Positions 54,263-63,697 of a DNA stretch of 64,000 bases are shown piece by piece. The position numbers were made by a program, and so were the translations under genes. The DNA comes from Rothia aeria (GTDB lineage Bacteria > Actinomycetota > Actinomycetes > Actinomycetales > Micrococcaceae), in assembly GCA_002355935.1 (NCBI GenBank), contig AP017895.1:2294001-2358000 (forward strand), in the 5' to 3' direction. Within the stretch, counting starts at the first letter, position 1. The number at the start of each line of letters is the position of its first letter. The notes under the pieces are model-generated. The model saw only the letters and a list, made by a program, of their open reading frames with translations. It searched no databases and was not told the origin of the DNA.

Positions 54263-54706
54263 CTACGGTGTTTCGCCTGGGGGCTCTGGGGCGAGCACGG
54301 TAATGCGGTAGCTTTCGGGGTTGAACCGGCGCAGGTGCTCCAGTTCGCTGGTGTTGAGGTATTCTGCGGTGGCGATAGCCACGGCCACAGGTTCGTCGTG
54401 AGTGAGGCTCAGGTGCAGGCGGTTAATGCCGAGCGAGCGGGCGCGGGCCGCGATGGTTCCGCTGACCACCAGGTAGGGCTGGCCGGATTCGGTGCTGGCT
54501 ACTTCGCAGTCTTGCCAGTTGAGCCCGGCGGGTGCGCCGAGAACTTTGGCGAGGGCTTCTTTCGCGGCGAACCGTACGGCTTGGGAGCGTAGGTTGCGGG
54601 TGCGCTCGCTGGCGGTGAAGACGCGTCGCACGAAGGCGGGGGTTTCGGTCACTATCCGCTCGAATCGTTCGATATTGACGGTATCTACGCCGATGCCGAT
54701 AATCAT
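54263..54706 (-). CDS. acpS: Holo-[acyl-carrier-protein] synthase
   Basis: Attaches 4'-phosphopantetheine from coenzyme A to acyl carrier protein. The 147-residue intact protein has the Mg-binding Asp8 in IIGIGVDTVNIERFE, Glu50 in RFAAKEALAKVLG, and the C-terminal LHLSLTHDEPVAVA. It is about 20 residues longer than E. coli AcpS because of the tail PESYRITVLAPEPPGETP. ATG 54706 with GGTGAGAG upstream. It probably forms an operon with nnr, both read leftward. The pantothenate kinase gene for the same cofactor is 2.3 kb away. Confidence 0.92.
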   Translation of the reverse strand: MIIGIGVDTVNIERFERIVTETPAFVRRVFTASERTRNLRSQAVRFAAKEALAKVLGAPAGLNWQDCEVASTESGQPYLVVSGTIAARARSLGINRLHLSLTHDEPVAVAIATAEYLNTSELEHLRRFNPESYRITVLAPEPPGETP

Positions 54707-54872
54707 CTCTCACCTTCTTCCCGATGCGGTGTTTTATGTTTAAGTCTAGCTAGGTTGTGTGGGTTTCAACAGGTTTCGCTTTGCTCTCAGCACCGCTGCA
54801 GACTATTTTTCCGGGTGTGGGGTGCCTATTAGGGCATGTAGCTGCAGCAGAGTGGGTTTCGGGCTGGTATAA

Positions 54873-54909
54873 GAAAACGCCCGGCAGCACCTGGGGTGCA
54901 CGCCGGACG
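54873..54909 (-). terminator. Rho-independent terminator after glmS
   Basis: On the minus strand a stem of CGtCCGGC plus GCACC pairs with its complement (54878-54909) around a three-base loop, followed by TTTTCTT (54877 downward). It lies 33 bases beyond the glmS stop. Confidence 0.8.
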
Positions 54910-54941
54910 CTTGTGGCAGTTCCTGACAGAGCGGGGTTGCG

Positions 54942-56824
54942 CTACTCCACGGTCACCGACTTGGCGAGGTTACGGGGCTGGTCAACGTCCAGTCCCTTCG
55001 CTTCTGCCAATGCGCACGCAAAAATCTGCAGCGGCACGGTGGCCAGCAGAGGCTGCAGCAGAGAAGGCGCAGCGGGAACAGTGATCAGACGATCCGCGTA
55101 GTCCTTAACGGCTTCGTCTCCTTCTTCGGCGATCACGATGGTGAATGCCCCGCGGGCGCGCACTTCCTGAATATTGGAGACGACCTTGCCGTGCAGGGAT
55201 TCACGCCCCTGCGCGGAGGGCACAATGATGATGACGGGCTGGCCCTCTTCAATCAGGGCGATAGGACCGTGCTTCAGCTCGCCGGCGGCGAAGCCTTCAG
55301 CGTGGATGTAGCTGATCTCTTTGAGTTTAAGCGCGCCTTCAAGAGCAACGGGGAACCCAACGTGACGGCCCAGGAAGATCACCGAAGAGGTGTCTTTCAT
55401 CTCGGCGCCGAGTTCTTTCACGAGGGTATCGTTGTCGATCACCTTCTGGATCTTGGCGGGCATCTTCTGCAGCTCACCGAGGATCGCGGAGATTTCGTCC
55501 TTGTACTTATTGCCGCGAAGCTGCGCCAGGTACAGACCCAGCAGGTATGCTGCGGTAATCTGCGCCAGGAACGCCTTGGTTGATGCAACCGCGATCTCGG
55601 GTCCAGCATGGGTGTACAGTGCCGCATCGGATTCACGCGGCAGGGTTGAACCGTGGGTGTTGCAGATGGAGATGACCTTAGCGCCCTGCTCGCGGGCGTG
55701 ACGCACCGCCATGAGGGTATCCATGGTCTCGCCGGACTGCGAGAGAGCCACAATCAGGGTCTTCTCGTTCACGATGGGGTCGCGGTAGCGGAACTCATGA
55801 GCGAGCTCGACCTCGGTGGGGATACGGCACCAGTGCTCGATAGCGTAGCGCGCAACCTGGCCCGCGTACGCTGCGGTACCGCAAGCTACCACGATGATCT
55901 TATCGATCGAGCGCAGCACGGAGTCGTCGATATTGAGTTCGTCCAGAACGAGGTTGCCTTTTTCGTCCATGCGTCCCATGAGGGTCTGCTCAACGGCGGT
56001 GGGCTGCTCGTGGATTTCCTTCTCCATAAACGAGTTGTAGCCGCCCTTTTCCGCCGCTGCGGCGTCCCATTCGATGTGGAAGGGTTTACCTTCGGCGGGG
56101 TTGCCGTCAAAGTCAATAATCGAGTAGTCGGTGCTGGTGATGGTGACAATCTGGTCCTGCCCCATCTCCACGGCTTCTTTGGTGTGATCGATAAACGCCG
56201 AAACGTCAGAGCCCAGGAAGTTCTCGTTCTCCCCAGGCCGATCACCAGCGGGGAGTTACGGCGGGTGGCCACCACCTGGTCGGGGTGGTCTGCGTGCACC
56301 GCAAGGATCGTGAACGCACCCTCCATACGGTTTGATGCCACGCGCACGGCCTCGGTCAAGTTACCGGTGCCGAGCTTGTTATAGCTGCTTGCGATCAGTG
56401 CGGCAGCTACCTCGGTATCGGTCTGGGACTGGAACTCGGCCCCTTCAGCGAGCAGTTCGGCGCGCAGTTCAGCGAAGTTTTCAATAATACCGTTATGCAC
56501 TACCGCAAGGCGGCCGTGATCGACCACGTGCGGGTGCGCATTAGTGTCGGTGGGCCCGCCGTGGGTGGCCCACCGAGTGTGACCGATACCGATCCGTGAT
56601 TCGGTGAGAGGAGCTTGCGCAACCTCGTTCTCCAGGTTAATGAGCTTGCCCGCTTTCTTGCGGAATTCGATGCCGTCGGGGCATACGAGCGCAACACCGG
56701 CAGAGTCATAGCCGCGGTATTCCTGGCGGCGTAGACCTTCTAGAACCACATCATATGCATTGTGGCTAAATTTATGACCGTCTGGTGCTGAGCCCAGACC
56801 TACGTATCCAACGATTCCACACAT
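54942..56824 (-). CDS. glmS: Glutamine-fructose-6-phosphate aminotransferase (isomerising)
   Basis: Makes glucosamine-6-phosphate, the first step to UDP-GlcNAc. The start is ATG 56824 so that the nucleophile Cys follows the initiator Met (MCGIVGYVGLG); upstream TTG would bury it. The amidotransferase domain continues LRRQEYRGYDSAGVA and HTRWATHGGPTDTNAHPH; the two SIS domains include ACGTAAYAGQVARYAIE, VALSQSGETMDTL, STKAFLAQITAAYLLG and the C-terminal PRNLAKSVTVE. The frame is lost at the C-run 56231-56234; adding one base restores GLGENENFLGSDVSAFIDHT. Length 627. glmM at 59598 supplies the next step but one. Confidence 0.95.
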
Positions 56825-57015
56825 ACTCAAAAGTCTATCTTATTGCTAGCGGTTCTCTGCGCGTTTGGGGGCCGGTTGGGCCTGTGAGCACAATGGGGTT
56901 CACCACCCCCGTTTCTTTTCGTTAGGTACGCCACATACCCAGGACGTTGTTCCCTGTCGGGGGCGCTAAGGGTCCGGTTTAGCGTGCCGGTGACAAAAAC
57001 CCTACACTTGAGGTC

Positions 57016-57972
57016 ATGAGCTCAGCATCTACTTCTGCCGCTTGGTCGCGTTTTACCGAGCTGGAACGCACCCGCTGGTCGCGTCTTTCCGCCGAAATAT
57101 CGGTGCCGCTGACCGGCGCAGAGATCGAAGACTTAAGGGGTTTAGGCGAGACGATAAACCTTGAAGAGGTGCAGCAGGTGTATCTTCCGGTGTCTCGTCT
57201 GCTGAACCTGTATGTGAACGCCGCCTCGTCGCTGAACCATATGACGAACGATTTTTTGGGGGTTTCGCAGCGGCGGGTACCGTTCATCATTGGTGTGGCG
57301 GGCTCGGTCGCTGTGGGCAAGTCCACAACCGCCCGCGTGTTGCAGGCGTTATTACGCCGCTGGCCTTCCACCCCGAAGGTGCAGCTCGTCACCACTGACG
57401 GCTTCCTGTACCCTAATGCCGAGCTGCAGCGTCGCGGCATTATGCACCGTAAGGGCTTCCCCGAGTCTTTCGATCGCAGAGCCCTGCTGGAGTTTGTATC
57501 CGCCGTCAAATCGGGTGTGCCGCAGGTTTCGGCACCCAAGTACTCGCATCTGTATTACGATATCCTGCCCGATGAGCGGATTGAGGTGAACACCCCGGAC
57601 GTGCTGATCCTGGAGGGGCTGAACGTGCTCGCCCCCGCCGGTACGGAAGGCCCCGAAACATCGGATTTGACGCTCAGTGATTTTTTCGACTTTTCCATCT
57701 ACGTGGATGCGCTCACTGAAGATATTCAACGCTGGTACGTGGAACGTTTCCTTTCCTTGCGTTCTTCGGCGTTTTCTAACCCCAATTCGTATTTTAGGCG
57801 TTATGCTGAGCTGGACGATACGCAAGCGGCAGAGGTTGCTACCGGTATCTGGAAGTCCATTAACGAGCCGAACCTGGTACATAATGTGCTTCCGACCCGT
57901 GCCCGTGCTCACCTGATACTGCAAAAGGGCGCTAACCACAGCGTGCAGCGGGTGCTTTTGCGTAAAAACTAG
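57016..57972 (+). CDS. coaA: Pantothenate kinase (type I)
   Basis: Phosphorylates pantothenate, the first and regulated step of coenzyme A synthesis. The 318-residue intact protein has the P-loop [12 protein letters not shown] at 93-104, [28 protein letters not shown] and the type I C-terminus [20 protein letters not shown]. The N-terminal 20 residues are Ser-rich. Divergent from glmS, with GAGG before ATG 57016. The VanY-like gene follows after 43 bases and is probably co-transcribed. Confidence 0.95.
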   Translation: MSSASTSAAWSRFTELERTRWSRLSAEISVPLTGAEIEDLRGLGETINLEEVQQVYLPVSRLLNLYVNAASSLNHMTNDFLGVSQRRVPFIIGVAGSVAVGKSTTARVLQALLRRWPSTPKVQLVTTDGFLYPNAELQRRGIMHRKGFPESFDRRALLEFVSAVKSGVPQVSAPKYSHLYYDILPDERIEVNTPDVLILEGLNVLAPAGTEGPETSDLTLSDFFDFSIYVDALTEDIQRWYVERFLSLRSSAFSNPNSYFRRYAELDDTQAAEVATGIWKSINEPNLVHNVLPTRARAHLILQKGANHSVQRVLLRKN

Positions 57973-58015
57973 ATGCGTTCGTGTGGCGTGCGCATCACCG
58001 ACGAATGGAGATATT

Positions 58016-58813
58016 ATGACCGTGCACCGAACAGCCGATATTTTTTCGCGCCGTGCCGCGCTTGCTCTCGCTGGCGGCGGAGCGGGCGCCTTATTATTGG
58101 CGGCCTGCGGTTCGGGTGATGGTACTTCGGGTGTATCAAACTCGGCTTCTTCTACTGGTTCCGCTTCTGAAGGGTCGGGTGGTGCGGGCTCAACGGCTGC
58201 GGCTGGCTCCAGCCCTTCGGCCGCATCGGCGAGCACCGAGACGAACCCGGGGTCGTTAAGAGTGATTGTGAACAAGATGCGCCCGTTCTCCCCTAAGGAG
58301 TGGGAGCCTGAGGACCTGGTAGATTTTGAGGGACATCAGCTGCGGGCTGAGGCGGCCGAAGCAGCGAAGAAAATGATGCGGGCCGCGAAGCAGGAGGGTG
58401 TGGAGCTGACGGTTAGCAGCGCCTACCGTTCGTACGCGGTACAGCAGCAGACCTATCAGCACTGGGTTGAGGTGAACGGCAAGCAGAAGGCAGATACACT
58501 CTCGGCCCGCCCCGGATATTCGGAGCATCAGACCGGTCTTGCCATTGATTTTGGGTCGGCGCAGGAGGGGTGCTTGCTGGAAGAGTGCTATAAGGACACG
58601 AAGGCCGGGCGGTGGCTGGCCGAGCACGCCCCCGAGTACGGCTATATCCTGCGCTTCCCTCAGCAGCAGCAGGGTATTACTGGCTACATTTTTGAGCCGT
58701 GGCACTACCGGTATTTGGGCGTTGAGCTTGCCAAGGAGTACACAGCTTCAGGAGCGGACACTTTGGAGGAGTTCTTTGGCACGGGGGCTGCCCCGAATTA
58801 TGAGGAGTCTTAG
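58016..58813 (+). CDS. D-alanyl-D-alanine carboxypeptidase-type lipoprotein (M15/VanY family)
   Basis: A 265-residue lipoprotein: export signal with SRRAALALAGGG (twin Arg) and lipobox LLLAACGS, then a Ser/Gly/Ala linker of about 60 residues. The peptidase domain has the zinc ligands in GYSEHQTGLAIDFG (His and Asp) and in IFEPWHYRYLG (Glu/His), with the family segment TVSSAYRSYAVQQQTYQHWV. It trims the terminal D-alanine from peptidoglycan stems outside the cell. ATG 58016 has GGAG eight bases upstream. It follows coaA closely. Confidence 0.92.
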   Translation: MTVHRTADIFSRRAALALAGGGAGALLLAACGSGDGTSGVSNSASSTGSASEGSGGAGSTAAAGSSPSAASASTETNPGSLRVIVNKMRPFSPKEWEPEDLVDFEGHQLRAEAAEAAKKMMRAAKQEGVELTVSSAYRSYAVQQQTYQHWVEVNGKQKADTLSARPGYSEHQTGLAIDFGSAQEGCLLEECYKDTKAGRWLAEHAPEYGYILRFPQQQQGITGYIFEPWHYRYLGVELAKEYTASGADTLEEFFGTGAAPNYEES

Positions 58814-59065
58814 AGCGGTGACTGACCGTCACTGAGGGCTCACCCTGAACGACAGGCTTAACTGTATATTTAGTGAAGTACTGAGGGGGCACATATGGAG
58901 AGTGTGTCCCCTCTTATGCTCGAATTTATGCGGTTAATAAATGCATCTCTGATAGACTGCTGAACATTTCCAGAAAGTTATTTGTGAATAAAAACACAAG
59001 GGTTTTTGTCTATATTCTGAGACACCTCTCGAAATCTGCACCTGATTATGGTTATCCTTAATCAC

Positions 59066-59434
59066 ATGCTTAAAGGTTTTAAAGATTTTATTCTCCGTGG
59101 CAATGTCCTTGATCTTGCGGTCGCTTTCATCATGGGTGCTGCGTTCAACGAGGTCGTGAAGGCTCTCGTTAATTCTATTCTGATGCCTGCCATTTCTATG
59201 GTTGTTGGCGTTCAGAATTACGATAACTTCCTGGCATTTGGCGATGTCAAGGTTGGCGTGTTCCTGACTGCTGTTGTCAACTTCTTGCTGGTTGCTGCCG
59301 CCCTGTACTTCGCGGTAGTGATGCCTATGAAGAAGCTCAACGCAAGGGTCAGCAAGAAAAAGGCTGAAGATATGGAAGACACTGAGCTGTCCCTGTTGAA
59401 GGAGATCCGCGACTCCCTCGCCACCAAGAAGTAA
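59066..59434 (+). CDS. mscL: Large-conductance mechanosensitive channel
   Basis: A 122-residue inner-membrane channel that opens under membrane tension during osmotic downshock. Two helices: TM1 in NVLDLAVAFIMGAAFNEVVK (after the amphipathic start MLKGFKDFILRG) and TM2 in VFLTAVVNFLLVAAALYFAV, with a C-terminal helical bundle (TELSLLKEIRDSLATKK). ATG 59066 gives the standard N-terminus; the ATG at 59048 would add six residues. A 15-bp hairpin follows at 59471-59504. Confidence 0.95.
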   Translation: MLKGFKDFILRGNVLDLAVAFIMGAAFNEVVKALVNSILMPAISMVVGVQNYDNFLAFGDVKVGVFLTAVVNFLLVAAALYFAVVMPMKKLNARVSKKKAEDMEDTELSLLKEIRDSLATKK

Positions 59435-59470
59435 GCTTCCCGTTCGTACCTGTATTTAACAGGCTTAACC

Positions 59471-59504
59471 TATCCCGTTCTTTCCCACCGGAAAGAGCGG
59501 GATA
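59471..59504 (+). terminator. Hairpin after mscL
   Basis: A 15-bp stem (59471-59485 with 59490-59504, one G-T pair) around the loop CACC, 36 bases after the mscL stop. No strong T-run follows. Confidence 0.65.
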
Positions 59505-59551
59505 GCTGCTTTAAAGCGTCATACCCACAACAGGGACACCAATAATGAAAG

Positions 59552-59579
59552 GGCACCGACGGAGCAAGCCGTCGGTGCC
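59552..59579 (-). terminator. Terminator hairpin after glmM
   Basis: GGCACCGACGG (59552-59562) pairs exactly with 59569-59579. On the minus strand it is followed by CTTTCATT and lies 18 bases past the glmM stop. Confidence 0.75.
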
Positions 59580-59597
59580 TTGTGCGCATTATAGGGT

Positions 59598-60959
59598 TTA
59601 TACGAGTTTCAGCTCTTTAGTGACAACATCAGCCAGCTGCTGGGCGACCTCGTCAGCCTGTTGTTGAGCTGCGGCTTCCACCATTACCCGCACCAGCGGC
59701 TCGGTACCGGAGGCACGCAATAGCACGCGCCCGCTGTGCCCCAGTGTTTTCTCGGCATCAGTCACTGCGGCGGTGAGTGCCTTATTGGTTTTCACACCGG
59801 CCCTGTCTACGTTCTTCACGTTAATGAGGCGCTGCGGGGTGGGCTTCATGCGGGCTGCCAGCTCCGATAGTTTCTTCCCGCTCCGGGCCACTTCGGCCGC
59901 CAGGTGAAGGCCTGTCAGCACACCGTCTCCGGTGGTTGCATAGTCGCTCATAATCACGTGCCCGGATTGTTCGCCACCCAGGTTATAGCCGTTTTCGCGC
60001 ATGGCCTCCAGCACGTAGCGGTCCCCTACCCCAGTGCGCACTAGGTTAATGTCGTGCTCTTTCAGATATAGTTCCAGCCCCAGGCTGCTCATGACGGTCG
60101 CCACGAGTGTATCCTGCGCCAGAGTGCCAGCGTTTTTCGCTGCTACAGCAAGAATCGCCATAATCTGGTCGCCGTCCACGAGCTTGCCGTTCTCATCCAC
60201 GGCTTGGCACCGGTCAGAGTCGCCATCGTGAGCAATACCCATGTCGGCGCCGTGTTTTATGACGGCTTCTTGCAGCTTCTCGGGGTGGGTTGAGCCCACA
60301 CCGTCGTTAATATTCGTGCCGTTCGGTTCCACAGCTAGAGTAACTACCTCAGCGCCCAGTGCCTCAAATGCGGCGGGCGAGACGGAGTAAGCGGCACCAT
60401 TCGCGCAGTCAAGCACAATCTTTTGGCCCGCCAGCGGTTTTTCTTCCGATAGGGTGGATACCAGATGATCCACGTACACTGAGGCGCCATTACTGAGCGG
60501 ACGCACAGTACCTACCGCACCGCCGGTGGGGTACCGGAATGCTTTGAGCTTATACACGTGCTCAATGGCGTCTTCGACCTTGTCCTCAAGCTTCTGACCG
60601 CCGCGTGCTAAGAACTTAATGCCGTTATCGGCAGCAGGGTTGTGTGAGGCAGAAATCATCACCCCAAAATCGGCATCGGTGTGGGCTACCAGGTAGGCCG
60701 CAGCCGGGGTGGGGACTACCCCCGCGTCAAGCACATCAACACCGGCGCTGGCGAAACCAGCCTTCATTGCCGCGCAAATGAAGTCTGCGGATGCCCGAGA
60801 GTCGTTAGCGATAACTGCCCGGGGACGTACCCCGTCAGCAACGGTATCGAATCCCAGTACAATAGCTGCTGCCTGGGCAAGTTCTAGAGCGAATTCCGGG
60901 GTGATCGCCGAATTGGCGAGGCCACGCACCCCGTCGGTTCCAAATAGTCTTTCAGTCAC
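59598..60959 (-). CDS. glmM: Phosphoglucosamine mutase
   Basis: Interconverts glucosamine-6- and glucosamine-1-phosphate on the way to UDP-GlcNAc. The 453-residue intact protein begins [13 protein letters not shown]; the phosphorylated Ser105 is in [13 protein letters not shown]; the metal loop is [13 protein letters not shown]; the sugar loop [19 protein letters not shown]; and the phosphate-binding [15 protein letters not shown] is near the C-terminus. Start is GTG 60959. In many Actinobacteria glmM follows rplM-rpsI directly; here a PPK2 gene lies between. Confidence 0.96.
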   Translation of the reverse strand: MTERLFGTDGVRGLANSAITPEFALELAQAAAIVLGFDTVADGVRPRAVIANDSRASADFICAAMKAGFASAGVDVLDAGVVPTPAAAYLVAHTDADFGVMISASHNPAADNGIKFLARGGQKLEDKVEDAIEHVYKLKAFRYPTGGAVGTVRPLSNGASVYVDHLVSTLSEEKPLAGQKIVLDCANGAAYSVSPAAFEALGAEVVTLAVEPNGTNINDGVGSTHPEKLQEAVIKHGADMGIAHDGDSDRCQAVDENGKLVDGDQIMAILAVAAKNAGTLAQDTLVATVMSSLGLELYLKEHDINLVRTGVGDRYVLEAMRENGYNLGGEQSGHVIMSDYATTGDGVLTGLHLAAEVARSGKKLSELAARMKPTPQRLINVKNVDRAGVKTNKALTAAVTDAEKTLGHSGRVLLRASGTEPLVRVMVEAAAQQQADEVAQQLADVVTKELKLV

Positions 60960-61285
60960 ACTCCCATTCTACGGGGTACTGAGAGATTCTTCAGGCAGGT
61001 TTGGTCAATAGCAATGATCACATCATTAAAATTTTTATTAAATATTCATTTAAAAAATTAAGATTATATAAATTAATTGCGCCCTGCAAGGAAAAACTTG
61101 CGGGACGCAACTGCATTCTTCTATCAACCCGATAATAGATTATTCGTTAAATTTTTTTATGTATTACCCGTATTATTCGGAGTGTAATAGCAATAAAGTT
61201 TTATAGCACCGCACCCACCCGGTGTATCAGTGACTTTTTCCAGGTGGGTGCAGGCCTCAGGGTCTACCCTTGTACATGGGCTAGG
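60960..61285. other. AT-rich intergenic region between PPK2 and glmM
   Basis: About 326 bases. The part 61010-61076 is almost entirely A and T, very unlike the surrounding DNA. It lies upstream of glmM on the minus strand and could act as an UP element or a nucleoid-protein site. A TTGACC (minus strand of 61003-61008) may be a -35 element for glmM. No gene is seen. Confidence 0.5.
61077..61110 (-). terminator. Hairpin downstream of PPK2
   Basis: A 14-base stem (61077-61090 with 61097-61110, one mismatch and one G-T pair) around GAAAAA. On the minus strand it is followed by AATTAATTTATAT. It lies 176 bases after the PPK2 stop, so assignment as terminator is tentative. Confidence 0.5.
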
Positions 61286-62365
61286 CTACTGAACGACGGG
61301 GAAACCTTCCGGGTCGCTGCCGCCTTCCTCCTCAAATACATCGGTTGCCGACCGAACAATAAGGGGGTCGCAGGTGCCCACCACTTCATGGTCCTTAGAG
61401 GGGTAGTCGAACTGCGAGAGCACATAGCGCATTGCCTCCAGACGGGCACGCTTCTTATCATTCGACTTAATTACGGTCCACGGGGCATCGCCGGTGTGAG
61501 TGTAGAAGAACATTGCCTCCTTGGCGGCAGTGTAATCGTCCCACTTATCGAGTGAGGCAAGGTCGGTGGGTGAGAGCTTCCACTGTCGCACCGGGTCGGT
61601 CCGGCGCGAGTTAAAACGCGCCAGCTGCTCCTGCTTGGTGACAGAGAACCAGAACTTAATGAGCTTAATACCGGAATTCACCAGCATACGTTCCAGGTCG
61701 GGAACCTCACGCATGAACTCAAAGTACTGCGTCTGGGTGCAGTATCCCATCACCCGTTCAACACCGGCACGGTTGTACCAGGAACGGTCCATCATCACGA
61801 TCTCCCCGCCTGAGGGAAGGTGTTTAATGTACCGCTGAAAGTACCACTGGGTCTGTTCAATGTCGGTGGGTTTCTCCAGCGCAACCACACGGGCGCCACG
61901 CGGGTTCAGGTGTTCGGTAAAGCGCTTAATAGATCCGCCCTTACCAGCGGCATCGCGCCCCTCAAAGATGATCAGGATTTTCTGACCCGTGGCTTTTGCC
62001 CACAGCTGGAGCTTCAAAAGCTCAATCTGCAGGGCTCGCTTTTCTTTCTCGTAGGCTTTACGCCCCAGTTTCGTATCGTACGGATAGCCGATTTTCCAGG
62101 CATCGCTCTTATTGTCGTCTTTTTTGCTGCCGTTTAGTGCGTGCGTTAAGGAAGCCATTTCGTCCAATTCCGCGGCATAGTCTTCCACTACCGAGGTACG
62201 GCGAAGCTGAGGCCTAAGAGCCTGCTTAATGGCTGCCCGCTTATCGGAGGTGGATGCGCCACTTTTTTCGGTCTCAAAGACAGCCTTCTCACTTACAGAA
62301 TGGGCTGTAACGGACTGAGCTTCTACAGTGGTGGCCTGCTCCGTTGCGGGGTTTTTCTCCGTCAT
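61286..62365 (-). CDS. ppk2: Polyphosphate kinase 2
   Basis: Transfers phosphate between polyphosphate and nucleoside diphosphates. The 359-residue intact protein has a charged N-terminal extension of about 85 residues, then the PPK2 core: Walker A FEGRDAAGKGGSIKRF at about 134-149, LNPRGARVVALEKPTDIE, the Walker B/lid MMDRSWYNRAGVERVMGYC and the C-terminal SFWFSVTKQEQ-like KFWFSVTKQEQLARF and KWDDYTAAKEAMFFYTHT. One-domain class I PPK2 enzymes usually act on ADP/GDP. ATG 62365. A candidate promoter lies just upstream (62402-62431). Its place between rpsI and glmM is unusual. Confidence 0.92.
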   Translation of the reverse strand: MTEKNPATEQATTVEAQSVTAHSVSEKAVFETEKSGASTSDKRAAIKQALRPQLRRTSVVEDYAAELDEMASLTHALNGSKKDDNKSDAWKIGYPYDTKLGRKAYEKEKRALQIELLKLQLWAKATGQKILIIFEGRDAAGKGGSIKRFTEHLNPRGARVVALEKPTDIEQTQWYFQRYIKHLPSGGEIVMMDRSWYNRAGVERVMGYCTQTQYFEFMREVPDLERMLVNSGIKLIKFWFSVTKQEQLARFNSRRTDPVRQWKLSPTDLASLDKWDDYTAAKEAMFFYTHTGDAPWTVIKSNDKKRARLEAMRYVLSQFDYPSKDHEVVGTCDPLIVRSATDVFEEEGGSDPEGFPVVQ

Positions 62366-62401
62366 ACTGTCTCTTCCTGTTGTGTCTACTATGACCTTTT
62401 A

Positions 62402-62431
62402 ACTGTATCGAAATCACCCTCTAAGTGACAA
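62402..62431 (-). promoter_or_regulatory. Candidate promoter of the PPK2 gene
   Basis: On the minus strand TTGTCA (62426-62431) and TACAGT (62402-62407) are separated by 18 bases, about 37 bases before the PPK2 start codon. Confidence 0.4.
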
Positions 62432-62660
62432 CCGTTACAGTTACACGTACCCTTATGGTTACTACCCAAGCCCCGCTGCTGTGCCCTTTCAGCGGCGCTA
62501 TTACCGTGGGCCTACTCCCCTGTGATATATGTGTCTTTCAACGCCCATACAAACGGGGCACTCTGCACGCACCGCCGCTCTACCTCTGCTCTGTTATCCC
62601 ACTACTAAACCGCAGCAGCAAGAAGAGCTCCAGACTGACCTCGATAGCTTCAGGTAAAGC

Positions 62661-62698
62661 AAAAGCCCTGCAGCCCCACCTGAGGAGAGCTGCAGAGC
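62661..62698 (-). terminator. Terminator after rpsI
   Basis: CTGCAGC (62668-62674) pairs with GCTGCAG (62689-62695), extended on the outside, and on the minus strand TTTTGCTTT follows. It lies 26 bases after the rpsI stop. The rest of the gap 62366-62723 holds only the PPK2 promoter region and no supported gene. Confidence 0.65.
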
Positions 62699-62723
62699 CT
62701 GCAAACTGTCGCAGAACCAGCGA

Positions 62724-63221
62724 TTAACGCTTGGAGAACTGCGAAGCCTTACGTGCCTTCTTAAGACCGGCCTTCTTACGCTCAATGACGCGTGCGTCAC
62801 GGGTGAGGTAGCCTGCCTTCTTCAGCGCGGGACGGTTGTTCTCACGGTCGATCTCGTTCAACGCGCGAGCAATACCCAAACGCAGCGCACCAGCCTGGCC
62901 GGAAGGGCCGCCACCGTTAATGCGTGCGATCACGTCGTAAGCGCCCTCAAGTTCCAGAATCTTGAACGGCTGGTTCACGTCCTGCTGGTGCAGCTTATTG
63001 GGGAAGTAGCTATCCAGGGCGCGGCCGTTAATGGTCCAGTTACCGGAGCCGGGGATAACGCGCACACGCGCCACTGCTTCTTTACGGCGGCCAACTGCAG
63101 CACCTGCAACAGTCAGTGCCGGACGGCTTGCCTGTGCAGCCGCCGCGACGGGGGCTGCGGATTCCGAGGTGTAGCTGGTCAGCTCTTCCTCGACTACGAT
63201 CTGCTCTTCGTTCTGAGCCAC
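62724..63221 (-). CDS. rpsI: Small-subunit ribosomal protein S9
   Basis: A 165-residue ribosomal protein. The first 45 residues are an Ala/Glu-rich extension typical of Actinobacteria. The core has [37 protein letters not shown] and the basic tRNA-contacting end [12 protein letters not shown]. Start is GTG 63221 with GGAG upstream. It follows rplM by 32 bases in the conserved rplM-rpsI operon. Confidence 0.97.
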   Translation of the reverse strand: MAQNEEQIVVEEELTSYTSESAAPVAAAAQASRPALTVAGAAVGRRKEAVARVRVIPGSGNWTINGRALDSYFPNKLHQQDVNQPFKILELEGAYDVIARINGGGPSGQAGALRLGIARALNEIDRENNRPALKKAGYLTRDARVIERKKAGLKKARKASQFSKR

Positions 63222-63253
63222 GATTTCTCCTATTGTTTCTTCGTAGGCCCGAA

Positions 63254-63697
63254 TTACTGGGCGACCTGGTTGAATTCGTAGGTCTTGGGCTGCTGTGCCG
63301 CGTGCGGGTGCTCGGGGCCAGCGTAGACCTTCAGCTTCTTAATCTGCTGTGCAGCCAGCTTGTTCTTGGGCAGCATGCCCTTCACAGCCTTCTCAACCGC
63401 ACGAACAGGGTTGGTTTCAAGAAGCTCTGCATAGTTAACGGACTTCAGACCGCCGGGGTAACCCGAGTGGCGGTATGCACGCTTCTGTTCAAGCTTTGCA
63501 CCGGTCAGGGCGACCTTCTCAGCATTCACGATGATCACGAAATCGCCGGTGTCCACGTTAGGGGTAAAAGTCGGCTTGTGCTTACCGCGCAGCAGGATAG
63601 CGGTCTGGCTTGCGAGGCGACCGAGCACCACGTCGGTGGCATCAATGATGTGCCACTGGCGCTCAATTTCGCCGGGCTTAGGAGTATAAGTGCGCAA
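63254..63697 (-). CDS. rplM: Large-subunit ribosomal protein L13
   Basis: A 147-residue ribosomal protein: [20 protein letters not shown] at the start, [20 protein letters not shown], the [11 protein letters not shown] loop and [12 protein letters not shown]. The initiation codon is TTG 63697, in the same place as the usual GTG or ATG of this protein in Actinobacteria, with AAAGG about 12 bases upstream. First gene of the rplM-rpsI operon. Confidence 0.97.
   Translation of the reverse strand: MRTYTPKPGEIERQWHIIDATDVVLGRLASQTAILLRGKHKPTFTPNVDTGDFVIIVNAEKVALTGAKLEQKRAYRHSGYPGGLKSVNYAELLETNPVRAVEKAVKGMLPKNKLAAQQIKKLKVYAGPEHPHAAQQPKTYEFNQVAQ

Noticed and set aside
54707-56960. glmS ribozyme or other riboswitch near glmS
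   Set aside because: The glmS leader is very short between divergent genes, and no ribozyme core was seen. No other riboswitch class was recognised in any leader.
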